The notes: generated by a model from the sequence alone, not told the origin. A DNA stretch of 64,000 nt from Embleya sp051903075 (GCF_051903075.1 NZ_CP182422.1:4774001-4838000), one strand, 5' to 3'. Shown: positions 43,655-53,209, counted from the stretch's first letter. A program made the numbers and translations.

Positions 43655-44757
43655 GCGACCCATTGTGTCCGACTCGGCGGCGCGGCATGTGTGATGGGGC
43701 CCACGTCTTGCGCCGGGCGGGTGGCGCCGCAGTCGCAGCGCGCGTGCGGCGCCCAGCTCCGGCGCCGGGTCAGCCCGTCGGGCAGCTCGATCTCCACCGT
43801 CCCGTCCACGGTGGTGGGCAGCCCGCCGTCGAGGAAGGTGAGCACCTGGAGCGCGGCCCGGGCGGCGACCTCGGTGGCCAGCACCACGTCGCACGGCGGC
43901 TCGCCCGGACCGGGCGCGGCCGCGAGTTGGGCGAGCAGGCGCGGCCAGCCCGGATCCCGGTCGCTGCGGGCCAGGTCCAGACACCGACCGCAGGCCGAGC
44001 GGCCGACCAGGACGAACGGCCCGACCACCCCCGTGGTCTCGCGGATGTCGGCGTACAGGTGCGGCACCCGCTGTCGGATCAGCCGGGCTCCGGGGGCCGG
44101 ATCCGGACGGCCCTCCGGGACCAGCACCGCGACATCGGGCGTGCCCCGCCCGGCGGGCAGCGCGCAGCGCACCCCCGGGGCCAACCGGCGCAGCGCGGCC
44201 CGCACGGTGGTCTCCCGGCGTGGCCGCTCCGCGTCCCAGCCGTAGGCCACCGGCCCCGCGTCGCCCGCCCGCACCGGTCGGCGATCCGCGGGCACCACGT
44301 GCCCGACGCCGGCGGCGGCGAGCAGCCCGGCCACCGCCGCGCCCACCCGACCGGCGCCGTGCACCGCCACCACCGCCCGTGAGCGCCGGTCCAGTGCGGC
44401 CAGGCCCGCGCCGCCGCTGCCGTGCACCAGGGCCAGCGAGGTCAGGTCCGGGCCGAGCCGGGCCCGCTCGTGCGGCAGCGCCGGCACCGGGGTGGGCCGC
44501 CCGGACGCGTCCTCGAGCACGTCCTCCCTGGCGAGCAGGTCGAGCACCGCCGCGGCCCGGGCGCGGGGCAGGCCGACCCGATCGGCGAGTTCGTAGGTCC
44601 GGGCCAGGTCCCGGGTGCCGTCCAGGTGTTCCACGAAGCGGGTGGTGACCGGATCGAGCCCGCCCAGCAGCACCGCCCGAGCCGGGTCCAGGCCCAGTTG
44701 CAGGGTCTGTCGATCGCGCCAGAGCCGACGCAGGGCGGGCTTGAGCAGCGGACGCAT
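43651..44757 (-). CDS. ThiF-like protein, degenerate E1 fold
   Basis: 368 residues. After a helical N-terminal domain (ADRVGLPRARAAAVLDLL, winged-helix-like) comes a Rossmann core with GAGRVGAAVAGLLAAAGVG. The E1 catalytic Arg/Lys/Asp set is not apparent. Cysteines CGRC and CDCG near the C-terminus suggest zinc binding. This resembles inactive ThiF/TOMM precursor-binding proteins. Translationally coupled to the ABC1 kinase (GTGA overlap). A role in cofactor or peptide maturation is speculative. Confidence 0.65.
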   Translation of the reverse strand: MRPLLKPALRRLWRDRQTLQLGLDPARAVLLGGLDPVTTRFVEHLDGTRDLARTYELADRVGLPRARAAAVLDLLAREDVLEDASGRPTPVPALPHERARLGPDLTSLALVHGSGGAGLAALDRRSRAVVAVHGAGRVGAAVAGLLAAAGVGHVVPADRRPVRAGDAGPVAYGWDAERPRRETTVRAALRRLAPGVRCALPAGRGTPDVAVLVPEGRPDPAPGARLIRQRVPHLYADIRETTGVVGPFVLVGRSACGRCLDLARSDRDPGWPRLLAQLAAAPGPGEPPCDVVLATEVAARAALQVLTFLDGGLPTTVDGTVEIELPDGLTRRRSWAPHARCDCGATRPAQDVGPITHAAPPSRTQWVA

Positions 44758-45078
44758 GGCGGCCTCCGAGGGGACGGTACGCGCGGACGGACGGCGACGA
44801 CCGAGGCCCGACACACCGGCCTCGACCGGCCCCAGCGTGCCCGGCGGCGACCGGCCCGGGTATTTCGTTGTCCACAGCCCGCGTATGAATATGCTATTTG
44901 GAAATATTAGGCACAGAACAATGGAATGGGAGCTATTGCGCGAATAGTGCTTATACCCGCGAATATGCCCGCGAAAAGCGATGCGGAATACCCCCCGCCG
45001 GCCCGAAGCGGGCGCGCCCTGTCGGTGCCGTCGGTTAACGTCCTGGTTGTGGTCGCGGATCCCGGGGCCGGACACGAC
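44758..45078. other. AT-rich divergent promoter region
   Basis: About 320 bases between the divergent ThiF-like and metallopeptidase genes. Positions 44880-44990 are clearly AT-rich against the background and probably hold both promoters. No reliable -35/-10 pair was chosen. In-frame codons upstream of 45079 leave the metallopeptidase start uncertain. Confidence 0.5.
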
Positions 45079-45783
45079 ATGCTGTCCGGAGCCCCGTACC
45101 AGGGTGCCGTCGAGGTGCGTCGCAGCGCCCGACGGAAACGAACCGTATCGGCGTACCGGGACGGGGACCGAACCGTGGTCCTGCTGCCCGGCCGCATGAC
45201 GCAGACCGAGGAGAAACGCTGGGTCGGCGTGATGCTGGAGCGCCTGGCCGCCCAGGAGCGCCGCCGACGGCCCAGTGACGAGGACCTGGCCGTGCGCGCC
45301 CGGGAGTTGTCCGCCCGCTATCTCGGCGGTCGGGCCGAGCCCGCGAGCGTTCGCTGGGTGGCCAACCAGAACACCCGCTGGGGTTCGTGCACACCGGTCG
45401 ACGGCACCATCCGGCTCTCCACCCGCCTGCGCGGCATGCCGACCTATGTCGTCGACTATGTATTGCTGCACGAGTTGGCGCATTTGCTGGTGCCCGGACA
45501 CGGACCGCGTTTTTGGACGCTGCTCGCCGCATATCCGCGCACCGAACGCGCGCGGGGATATCTGGAGGGCGTCGCGGCCGCGAGCGGGCTGGCGATGAGC
45601 GACGAGGCCGACACCGATCCGGCCGCCGCCGAGCCGCCGCGCACCGGGGCCGAACAGCCGGCGTCGACCCGGGGACGCACCCCTGCGGCCGGTGCGCGCG
45701 GCGCCCGCAAGGGCACCGCCGCTGCGGACGGTACCCGGGCGGGGACAACGCGCGATCGGGCGGCCCGCAAGCCTCGCGGCTGA
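45079..45783 (+). CDS. YgjP/M48-like zinc metallopeptidase
   Basis: 234 residues from ATG 45079 (a GTG at 45049 is also possible). A core of ~150 residues has the HELAH zinc motif in YVLLHELAHLLVPGHG (HExxH..H) and the preceding TRWGSC typical of the YgjP/WLM clade. The C-terminal ~60 residues are low complexity with Lys/Arg. Predicted zinc-dependent peptidase of unknown target. Divergent from the ThiF-like gene. Confidence 0.8.
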   Translation: MLSGAPYQGAVEVRRSARRKRTVSAYRDGDRTVVLLPGRMTQTEEKRWVGVMLERLAAQERRRRPSDEDLAVRARELSARYLGGRAEPASVRWVANQNTRWGSCTPVDGTIRLSTRLRGMPTYVVDYVLLHELAHLLVPGHGPRFWTLLAAYPRTERARGYLEGVAAASGLAMSDEADTDPAAAEPPRTGAEQPASTRGRTPAAGARGARKGTAAADGTRAGTTRDRAARKPRG

Positions 45784-46022
45784 CCGGGATCCGGGTCGGC
45801 ACAGTCGTCGCGGCGCCGGATTCGGGCGTATAGCGTGAGGCGCGTACGCGGACGGAGCGGTCGCGGAAACACGCCCGCCGGGGGGCACGAGCGGCCCGCC
45901 CGGCGCGCAGCCGTACCCCGACCGGGGCGGAGCCGATGTTGTAGCGTGCCGAGCGCGGCGGGGACCCAGGTGGTGGGCGCCCGCACCGCCGGCGGCGGAA
46001 AAGCGGGGAAGGGAGCCACACA

Positions 46023-47897
46023 GTGGTCGAGTTCAGGAAGGGACAGAAGTCGAAGCTGTCCGACCTGACCGCGGGGACCGATCTGTATGTCGGGGTGCGG
46101 TTGGACGCCCCCGGGCTGACGTTCGACATCGCGTGCTTCGGGTTGGACGCGGGCGAGCGGTTGTCCGACGATCGGTACTTCGTCTTCTTCAACCAGCCCA
46201 AGTCGCCCGAGGAGTCGATCCAACTCCTCGGCGCGCAGGCCGGCGACACCGAGTCCTTCCGGGTGACCCTCGATCGGGTCCCGCCGCACGTCAACAAGCT
46301 CGCGTTCACCGCGACGATCGACGGCGACGGGGTGATGTCCCAGGTCGGGTCCGGCTATCTGCGGATCGTGGCGGGCGGCCAGGAGGTCGCGCGCTACTCG
46401 TTCACCGGGCGCGAGTTCAGCACCGAGCGCGCGGTGATGATCGCCGACATCTACAAGAAGGACGTCTGGCGGATCTCCGCCGTCGGCCAGGGCTTCGACG
46501 GCGGACTGCGCGCGCTCCTGGAGAACTTCGGCGGCGAGGTCGCCGAGGACGAGCCGGAGCAGGCGTCCGCGCCCGCGCCGGTGCCGCCCGGCGGCGCACC
46601 CGGATTCGCCCCGCCCGGCGCCGGCGTGCCGCCGCAGCAGCACCAGTCGCCGCCGTCCTTCGGCCCGCCCGGTGGTGGCCCGCCGCCGCCCCCGCCCGCG
46701 CCCACGCCGAACTTCGGGCCGCCGCCCGGCGCGCCCCAGCCGGTCGGCGCGATGCCGCACGGCGGTCCGCCGCCCGGTCCGCCCGGGCACGACGGCCCGC
46801 CCCAGTACGGCGGCACCCCGCCGCACGGCGCCCCCGGCGGCTACCCGCCACCGCCCGGCCCGCCGCAGTACCAGCAGGGCCCGGGCACGCCGCCGCACGG
46901 CGCGCCGGGAGGCTACCCGCCCCCGCCCGGCCCCGGCGGCTACCCGAACCCGAACCAGACACCGCACCAGGGGCACATGGCGCCGCCCGCGCCCCCCGGC
47001 ACGGGTCAGCCCGGTGGTTACCCGCCGCCGCCCGGCCCCGGGGGCTACCCGCCGCCCGGCCCGCCCGGACCCGGCGGCTACCCCGGCCAGGGTCAGCCCG
47101 GCCCGATGCAGCCCACGCTCCAGATGCCGGTCCCCGGCGGCCCGGGCGGGCCGCCGCCCGGCCAGGGCATGCCCCCCGGTCCGGGGATGCCCCCCGGTCC
47201 CGGCATGCAGGGTGTCGGCGTCGCGACGCCCGAGCCCGCCTTCCAGTACGGCATCGACCAGTACCGCGAGGTGCCCGCCGGCGGTCGCTGGAGCCAGCAG
47301 AACCCCAAGATGGTCCGCGTCGACGTCTCCGGCGGCAAGGTGATCGCCCGCCAGGGCGTCATGGTGGCCTACCAGGGCGATGTGAAGTTCAAGTTCCAGG
47401 GGCAGAGCCTGCGCAACCGGTTCGACAACCGGCAGACCGGCCAGTCGCTCGAACTGATGCGCTGCGAGGGCAACGGCGAGGTGTTCCTCGCCGAGGACGC
47501 TGCGCACCTGCACATGGTCGAACTCCAGGGCAACAAGCTGTTCGTCAACGTGGCCAACGTGCTCGCGTTCGACGAGGGGCTGACCCTGGAGCCGGCCCGC
47601 GTCGAGGGCGTGGGCATCCCCGGCGGCGCGCTGTTCGCGCAGACCTTCACCGGTCAGGGCACGGTGGTGATCAAGACCAGGGGCATCCCGCTGGTGCTGC
47701 CGGTACAGGGGCCGACCTTCGCGGACAGCAACGCGATCGTGGCCTGGACCGGTACCCAGATGCAGGTCTCCACCACGACCCAGATGCGGCTGCGCCGTAC
47801 CGCGTTCCCCGGGCACAGCGGCGAGACGGTCAACCTGCAGTTCCGCTGCCCGCCGCAGGCCAACAACTTCATCGTCGTCCAGCCCTACGAGGTGTGA
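46023..47897 (+). CDS. TerD-AIM24 fusion protein
   Basis: 624 residues, GTG start, GGGAAGGGAG 7 nt ahead. The N-terminal TerD domain (~1-180) has acidic Ca-binding-like loops (KLSDLTAGTDLYVGVRLD, and FNQPKSPEES). It is followed by a ~210-residue Pro/Gly/Gln-rich linker (GGYPPPPGPGGYP repeats). The C-terminal AIM24 domain (~410-624) ends FIVVQPYEV. TerD proteins are linked to tellurite and phage-stress resistance; AIM24 is a beta-rich domain also found in mitochondria. Followed by two AIM24 genes in tandem. Confidence 0.82.
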   Translation: MVEFRKGQKSKLSDLTAGTDLYVGVRLDAPGLTFDIACFGLDAGERLSDDRYFVFFNQPKSPEESIQLLGAQAGDTESFRVTLDRVPPHVNKLAFTATIDGDGVMSQVGSGYLRIVAGGQEVARYSFTGREFSTERAVMIADIYKKDVWRISAVGQGFDGGLRALLENFGGEVAEDEPEQASAPAPVPPGGAPGFAPPGAGVPPQQHQSPPSFGPPGGGPPPPPPAPTPNFGPPPGAPQPVGAMPHGGPPPGPPGHDGPPQYGGTPPHGAPGGYPPPPGPPQYQQGPGTPPHGAPGGYPPPPGPGGYPNPNQTPHQGHMAPPAPPGTGQPGGYPPPPGPGGYPPPGPPGPGGYPGQGQPGPMQPTLQMPVPGGPGGPPPGQGMPPGPGMPPGPGMQGVGVATPEPAFQYGIDQYREVPAGGRWSQQNPKMVRVDVSGGKVIARQGVMVAYQGDVKFKFQGQSLRNRFDNRQTGQSLELMRCEGNGEVFLAEDAAHLHMVELQGNKLFVNVANVLAFDEGLTLEPARVEGVGIPGGALFAQTFTGQGTVVIKTRGIPLVLPVQGPTFADSNAIVAWTGTQMQVSTTTQMRLRRTAFPGHSGETVNLQFRCPPQANNFIVVQPYEV

Positions 47898-47904
47898 GGG
47901 GAAC

Positions 47905-48591
47905 ATGGATCAGCAACTGATCGCCGCGTACGGGCAGACCGCCCCCCAGGCGCGGATGAGCGCGCACGGCCACAAGATCTGCCGGGCCAACATCCAGCCC
48001 GGCGCACCCGGTGTGCTGGCCAAGCAGGGCTCGATGATCGCCTACGAGGGCTACATCACCTTCGAGGGGTACGGCCAGGGCATGCAGCGCCGGGTGACCG
48101 GTGGGATCACCGGCGAGCGTATGCAGTTGATGCGGTGCACCGGACAGGGCGACATCTACTTCGCCGACTACGGCGCCGACGTGGCCATCATGCAGCTCAA
48201 TCCGGGTGAGGGCCTGTCGGTCAACGCGAGCAACATCCTCGCGTTCGACGAGAACCTGGAACACCGGATCAAGATGGTGAGCGGGGTCACCGCGAAGTTC
48301 AGCGGCAACGGCCTGTTCAACATGGAGCTGTCCGGTCAGGGCTGGGTGGCGATCACCACGCGCGGCACCCCGGTGGTGCTCAACCCGGCCGAGCGCGAGA
48401 CCTACGTCGACCCCGACGCGCTGGTCGCGTGGAGCACCAGCCTCAAGGTCGGCACCAAACGCTCGATGCGCCTCGGCGGCATCGTCGGGCGCGGTTCCGG
48501 CGAGGCGATGCAGGTGTCCTTCAAGGGCAACGGCTTCGTCGTCGTGCAACCGGCCGAGGACGCCACCGACCGTTTCCACGTGCGCGGCTGA
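47905..48591 (+). CDS. AIM24 family protein
   Basis: 228 residues, single AIM24 domain with its Gly-rich repeats (GLSVNASNILAFDENLEHRIK, GWVAITTRGTPVVLNP). Starts 8 nt after the TerD-AIM24 stop. No signal peptide or membrane segment. Function in bacteria is not defined. Likely assembles with the adjacent AIM24 proteins, which is inference. Confidence 0.85.
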   Translation: MDQQLIAAYGQTAPQARMSAHGHKICRANIQPGAPGVLAKQGSMIAYEGYITFEGYGQGMQRRVTGGITGERMQLMRCTGQGDIYFADYGADVAIMQLNPGEGLSVNASNILAFDENLEHRIKMVSGVTAKFSGNGLFNMELSGQGWVAITTRGTPVVLNPAERETYVDPDALVAWSTSLKVGTKRSMRLGGIVGRGSGEAMQVSFKGNGFVVVQPAEDATDRFHVRG

Positions 48592-48613
48592 CCGCGAGCC
48601 AAGGAGGAACACC

Positions 48614-49369
48614 GTGCAGAGCTCGCTTTTCGGCCACGCGCCGGTACACAACCCCGAGCGGTACAGCTTGCAGAACGAGCACATGCTCAAGGTCCAGCTC
48701 GGCAACGGGCACCCGGACCACTGCCTGGCCCGGGTCGGCTCGATGGTGGCCTACCAGGGCGCGATCGACTTCGACGGAAACCTGCGCAGCGGCGCCGAAC
48801 AGCAGGCCGCCGCGGCCACGGGCGAACAGCTCCAGCTGATGCGCGCGCAGGGCACCGGCACCATGTGGCTGGCCAACATGGCCCAGTCGATCCACGTGCT
48901 CGACCTCGACTTCGAGGGACTGAGCGTGGACGGGCAGTACGTACTGGCCCTGGACAGCACGCTGAGCTGGAACGTGGTCGCGATCGAGAGCGCCCAGTCG
49001 GTCGCCGGCGCCGGGTCGTACAACCTCGACATCAGCGGCAACGGCAAGATCGCGCTGATGACCTCGGGCAAGCCGCTGATCATGCGGGTCACCCACGGCG
49101 CCGAGGTGTTCGCGGACGCCGACGCGGTGATCGCGTGGAGCTCCCGGTTGCAGATCAGCATGCAGGCGCAGACCAACTCGGCCCGGATCTACCGCCGCCG
49201 CCGGGGCACCGGCGAGGGCTGGAACATGGCCTTCATGGGCGAGGGCTACGTGGTGGTCCAGCCCAGCGAACTGCTCCCGCCGGTCGAGTTCATCCAGCCC
49301 GGCGGCTACCTCGCCAACCGCGGCCTGGGCCAGGACGGCGGGGTCCGCGGCAACACCTGGGGCCAATAG
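48614..49369 (+). CDS. AIM24 family protein
   Basis: 251 residues, GTG start with AAGGAGG about 7 nt ahead. Third AIM24-type protein of the operon; core signature SVDGQYVLALDSTLSWNV and ALMTSGKPLIM. More divergent at the ends. The operon ends at a 19-bp hairpin. Confidence 0.83.
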   Translation: MQSSLFGHAPVHNPERYSLQNEHMLKVQLGNGHPDHCLARVGSMVAYQGAIDFDGNLRSGAEQQAAAATGEQLQLMRAQGTGTMWLANMAQSIHVLDLDFEGLSVDGQYVLALDSTLSWNVVAIESAQSVAGAGSYNLDISGNGKIALMTSGKPLIMRVTHGAEVFADADAVIAWSSRLQISMQAQTNSARIYRRRRGTGEGWNMAFMGEGYVVVQPSELLPPVEFIQPGGYLANRGLGQDGGVRGNTWGQ

Positions 49370-49400
49370 CACCCGGGCCGGGAAGCCGGCAGCAGCGACG

Positions 49401-49443
49401 CCGAAGGGGCGCCCGACCGATCACCGGTCGGGCGCCCCTTCGG
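49401..49443. terminator. hairpin terminator after AIM24 operon
   Basis: Perfect 19-bp stem (49401-49419 with 49425-49443), loop ATCAC, followed by TTTCC. Lies between convergent genes. Confidence 0.88.
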
Positions 49444-49475
49444 TTTCCTCGCGGCCGCTGCTCGGAGCGCGGGCC

Positions 49476-50006
49476 TCAGACCAGGGCGCGGGCCCGGTTC
49501 ACCAGCGCGCGGACCGAGTCGTCCGTGTCCGCCGGCAGCGCGTCGAACGCGAACCAGCGCAGGTCCAGCGACTCCTCGCTGATCACCTCGGTCGCGCCGG
49601 GCGGGGCCAGCGCCGCGTACTGCACGTCCAGGTGCACCGCGCACGGCGTGTCGTGCCGGTCGAGGTAGACCGGCGCGCCGTCGGCGAGCAGGGTCAGACC
49701 GGCGATCCCGGACTCCTCATGCGCCTCGCGCAGCGCCGCCTCGGCCGGTGTGCGGTCACCCGGCTCGCAGTGCCCGCCGGTCTGCAACCACCGGAGGATC
49801 TTCGCGTGCATGGTCAGCAGCACCCGACCGCCGGCCGGATCCACGATCAGCGCACTCGCCGTCACGTGCCCGGCGCGGCAGGCCTTGAGCATGCCGTCCT
49901 CGTACCTGGCCAGATGCTCCAGGTAGGCCCGGCGCAGCCCGTCGGCACGATCGTCGGGCGCGTGCCACGCGGACAACGCGTCGGCCGTCGCGACCCGAAG
50001 GCTCAC
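49476..50006 (-). CDS. NUDIX hydrolase
   Basis: 176 residues from a GTG at 50006 overlapping the upstream stop (GTGA). The Nudix box is present: GGHCEPGDRTPAEAALR..HEESGI. A DUF-like N-terminal helix region precedes it. Substrate unknown; such proteins are often found beside this metalloprotease. Confidence 0.85.
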   Translation of the reverse strand: MSLRVATADALSAWHAPDDRADGLRRAYLEHLARYEDGMLKACRAGHVTASALIVDPAGGRVLLTMHAKILRWLQTGGHCEPGDRTPAEAALREAHEESGIAGLTLLADGAPVYLDRHDTPCAVHLDVQYAALAPPGATEVISEESLDLRWFAFDALPADTDDSVRALVNRARALV

Positions 50007-51448
50007 GCGGCGGGCCCCTTGTCGCCGTCGGTGCCCTTCGGCTTGTCGTCGTCGCCGTTCGCCTCGGGCTCGGCGTCGTCGGCCTTCGGCTCGCCCTTCG
50101 CCTCGCCCTTCGACTCCAGCGAGTCCAGGTCCGCGTCCAACTCGGCGTCGAGACCGGACAGGTCCAGCTCGGCGTGGTGCACGAAGCCGTCGGGGTCGTC
50201 CAGGTCGGCCGCGGTCGGCAGCAGGTCGGGGTGCTGCCACACCGCGTCGCGCCCGTCCACGCCGCGCGCGTCGGCCAGCGAGGCCCACAACCGGGCCGCG
50301 TCGCGCAGCCGGCGCGGGCGCAACTCCAGGCCCACCAGCGTGGCGAAGGTCTGCTCGGCCGGACCGCCCGTGGCCCGGCGCCGACGCAGCGTCTCGCGCA
50401 GCGCGCCCGCCGAGGGCAGCCGCGGCGCCGCCGCGCTGTGCACGACCGCGTCGACCCAGCCCTCCACCAGTGCGAGGGCCGTCTCCAGCCTGGACAGCGC
50501 GGTCTTTTGCTCCGGCGTCTCCTCGGGCTCGAACAGCCCCTGCGAGAACGCCTCCTGCAGCGCCTCGGGGTTGCTCGGGTCGATCCGACCCGCGGCCTCC
50601 TCCAGGCGGCTCATGTCCACCTTGATGCCCCGCGCGTACGCCTCGACGGCGCCGAACAGGTGTTGCCGCAACCACGGCACGTGCACGAACAGGCGCTGGT
50701 GCGCGGCCTCGCGCAGGGCCAGGTAGAGCCGCACCTCCTCCTGGGGCAGGGACAGGCCCTCGCCGAACGCGGTCAGGTTGGCCGGCAGCAGCGCCGCCTT
50801 GCCCGCCGGACCGATCGGCAGCCCGACGTCGGTCGAGCCGACCACCTCGCCGGCCAGCGCGCCGAGCGCCTGGCCCACCTGAGCGCCGAACATCGCGCCG
50901 CCCATGCCGCGCATCATGCCGAGCAGCGGCCCGGCCATGCTCTGCATCTCGTCGGGCATCATCTCGCCCATGGCCGCGACCACCCGGGTCGCGAGCGGCT
51001 CGACCAGCGCGCGCCACTGGGGCAGCGTCGCCTCGATCCACTCGGAACGGCTCCAAGCCGCGGTGGTGCTCACACCGGACGGCAGCGAGGTGGCCTCGTC
51101 CAGCCACAGCTCGGCGAGCCGCACCGCCTCCTCGACGCCCGAGCGCTCCACCGCGCCGATCGACGCGTCGCCCTGCTGCGCCACGGTCTGCCGGGCGATG
51201 TCGCGGGCCAGGTCCCAGTTGACCGGGCCGCCCTCGTAGGAGAGCAGCTTGCCCAGCTGCTGGAAGGCCGCGCCGAGATCGGCCTGATTCATCTGTCCGA
51301 AAAGCGCGCCGAACGGGTTGTTCGGGTCACCGCCGGCAGCACCCAACCCGAAGGGGTCGTTCGGATTCGAACCGCCGGACCCGCCGCCGGGGCGGTTGGG
51401 ATCGTCGTCGCCCGAGGGCTTGCCGAAGCCGAACGGGAAGTCAGCCAT
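50003..51448 (-). CDS. zinc-dependent metalloprotease (DUF2342)
   Basis: 481 residues, N-terminus with Gly/Pro/Asn-rich stretch (SGGSNPNDPFGLGAAGG). The family core has LREAAHQRLFVHVPWLRQHL (zinc-binding helix, EAAH), KVDMSRLEEAA and GWVDAVVHSAA. Matches the actinobacterial DUF2342/coenzyme F420 biosynthesis-associated or zinc-dependent metalloprotease family (Rv3195 type). The C-terminus is acidic and charged (DSLESKGEAKGEPKADD). Its stop overlaps the NUDIX gene. Cytoplasmic, substrate unknown. Confidence 0.8.
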   Translation of the reverse strand: MADFPFGFGKPSGDDDPNRPGGGSGGSNPNDPFGLGAAGGDPNNPFGALFGQMNQADLGAAFQQLGKLLSYEGGPVNWDLARDIARQTVAQQGDASIGAVERSGVEEAVRLAELWLDEATSLPSGVSTTAAWSRSEWIEATLPQWRALVEPLATRVVAAMGEMMPDEMQSMAGPLLGMMRGMGGAMFGAQVGQALGALAGEVVGSTDVGLPIGPAGKAALLPANLTAFGEGLSLPQEEVRLYLALREAAHQRLFVHVPWLRQHLFGAVEAYARGIKVDMSRLEEAAGRIDPSNPEALQEAFSQGLFEPEETPEQKTALSRLETALALVEGWVDAVVHSAAAPRLPSAGALRETLRRRRATGGPAEQTFATLVGLELRPRRLRDAARLWASLADARGVDGRDAVWQHPDLLPTAADLDDPDGFVHHAELDLSGLDAELDADLDSLESKGEAKGEPKADDAEPEANGDDDKPKGTDGDKGPAA

Positions 51449-51669
51449 GGTGGGGCCCCTCTACGTTTTCCATGTGCGCGGCGCCCTCGGGCCCGACCAT
51501 TCGATGCCGACTCACGGCTACCTCGTCTCGTTCGAGCCGCCCGCCGCCCCGGCCGGAGGCGACACCGCGCAGGCGCCGAAACGCGCCTGGCGTGAAGATC
51601 ACAACAACACCTCCGGCAGGATGGATCGCGGACACTGACAGGAAAGGCAAGCAGTCGCGCGTACCTTTC

Positions 51670-51698
51670 TTGACGAACCGCTCGTACCAAACTAACCA
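51670..51698 (+). promoter_or_regulatory. promoter of the SDR gene
   Basis: -35 TTGACG (51670-51675), 17-nt spacer, -10-like TAACCA (51693-51698), 13 nt before the GTG. The gap from 51449 to 51711 otherwise holds no gene. Confidence 0.5.
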
Positions 51699-51711
51699 CG
51701 GGAGACCGCCA

Positions 51712-52926
51712 GTGAGTTCCCAGCCCCCACGCGTTCGCTCTGGGCGGAGCGGGCGGGAGAGCACGAGCGAAGGCACCGGAACCGATGCCGCGCAGACCGC
51801 TCCGGAGAGCGATCCCCAGTCCTCGGGCCGGCCCGAGGACCAGCCCTCGGCCACCAGTGTGCCCCGGGTGCGCCCGGTCGTCGCGGTCACCGGCGCCGCC
51901 GCCGGGCTCGGTCATCGCGTCGCCTCGCTTCTGGCCGCGAACGACCAGGTCAAACGTCTGATCGCGATCGACGAGCGGCGCGGCGAGATCCCCGGCGCGC
52001 AGTGGCGGATCATGGACGTCCGCGACCCCGCGCTGGCCGGTCGGCTGGAGGGCGTGGACGTGGTGGTGCACCTCGCGCTCGACATGTCGCTCGACTCCGA
52101 GCCCAGGTCCCGGGGCGCGCGCAACGTGCGCGGCACCCAGACCGTGCTGACCGCCGCCGCCGCGGCCCGGGTGCCGCGCGTGGTGTTGTGCACCTCGGCG
52201 ATGGTCTACGGCGCGCTGCCGGACAACGACGTACCGCTCGCCGAGGACGCGCCGCTGCGCGCCACGGCCGACGCCTCGCTGGTCGGCGATCTGCTGGAGA
52301 TCGAGGAACTCGCCGAGCGCACCCCGCGCGCCCATCCGCACGTCAAGGTCACCGTGGTGCGGCCGGCGACGCTGGTCGGCGGCCCCGAGGCGGACAGCGT
52401 GATGACCCGGCACTTCGAGGCGCCGCGCCTGCTCGTGGTCTCCGGCGGGCAGCCCCGCTGGCAGTTCTGCCACCTGGACGACCTGGCCTCGGCGCTGGAA
52501 TTCGCCGCGCTCGGCCGGGTCGAGGGTGTGGTCACGGTCGGCTCGGAGGGGTGGCTGGAGCAGGAGGAGATCGAGGAGTTGTCCGGCATGCGCCGGATGG
52601 AGCTGCCCGCCTCGCTCGCCCTGGGCACCGCCGAGCGGCTGCACCGCCTCGGCATCACGCCCGCCCCCGCGGGCGACCTCGCCTACACGATGCACGGCTG
52701 GGTGGTCTCCGCGGAACGGCTGCGGGCCGCGGGCTGGCGGCCGGCGTGGACCAACGAGGCGGCGTTCGCCGCGCTCCTGGAGGACGTCGCCGGGCGGCAC
52801 GCGCTGGTGGCCCGCCGGCTCGGCCGCAAGGACGCCACCACGCTCGGCGCGGCCGGTGCCACCGTGGCCCTGGTGGGCACGGCCGCGATCGTGCGCAAGG
52901 TGCGCCGCCGGCGCCGGGGGTTCTAG
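51712..52926 (+). CDS. NAD-dependent epimerase/dehydratase (SDR) with C-terminal helix
   Basis: 404 residues, GTG start. After a ~50-residue Ser/Pro-rich N-terminus comes the extended SDR Rossmann fold: VAVTGAAAGLGHRVASLL and later CTSAMVYGALPDN, where YxxxK is not classical. The last residues form a hydrophobic helix and a basic tail (KVRRRRRGF), suggesting membrane association. Similar to Rv3194/3195-adjacent SDR proteins of unknown substrate. Confidence 0.75.
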   Translation: MSSQPPRVRSGRSGRESTSEGTGTDAAQTAPESDPQSSGRPEDQPSATSVPRVRPVVAVTGAAAGLGHRVASLLAANDQVKRLIAIDERRGEIPGAQWRIMDVRDPALAGRLEGVDVVVHLALDMSLDSEPRSRGARNVRGTQTVLTAAAAARVPRVVLCTSAMVYGALPDNDVPLAEDAPLRATADASLVGDLLEIEELAERTPRAHPHVKVTVVRPATLVGGPEADSVMTRHFEAPRLLVVSGGQPRWQFCHLDDLASALEFAALGRVEGVVTVGSEGWLEQEEIEELSGMRRMELPASLALGTAERLHRLGITPAPAGDLAYTMHGWVVSAERLRAAGWRPAWTNEAAFAALLEDVAGRHALVARRLGRKDATTLGAAGATVALVGTAAIVRKVRRRRRGF

Positions 52927-52928
52927 GC

Positions 52929-53085
52929 CCTGTCCGGCGGATCTTGGCGGGGCCGCGCCGCCCGGCACCGCGCCTCGCCGCACCGGAGAAACAGCCGAAT
53001 GGAACCACTATGCGGCTGCTTCTCCGGCACGCCGATGCACGGCACCGGACGACGCGGCCTGATCCACCAAGATCCGCCGGACAGG
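52929..53085. mobile_element. MITE-like 157-bp palindromic element
   Basis: Terminal inverted repeats of 19 bp match perfectly: CCTGTCCGGCGGATCTTGG at 52929-52947 and its complement at 53067-53085. The interior is also imperfectly palindromic (CCGGAGAA..TTCTCCGG), so the whole element folds as one long hairpin. No transposase. The sequence resembles a repeated element I associate with Streptomyces intergenic regions. Confidence 0.7.
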
Positions 53086-53209
53086 ACCCAGGCCCTGGCC
53101 GCGCGGCCCCGTGGCGACCGGGTTTCGGCCCGTTCCGGCGCGGGGTCGCCCGCGTCGTCGGGGGACCGGGGTGTCCGGGTCCGCGGCGCGGCGCGCGATA
53201 CTGCCCGGT

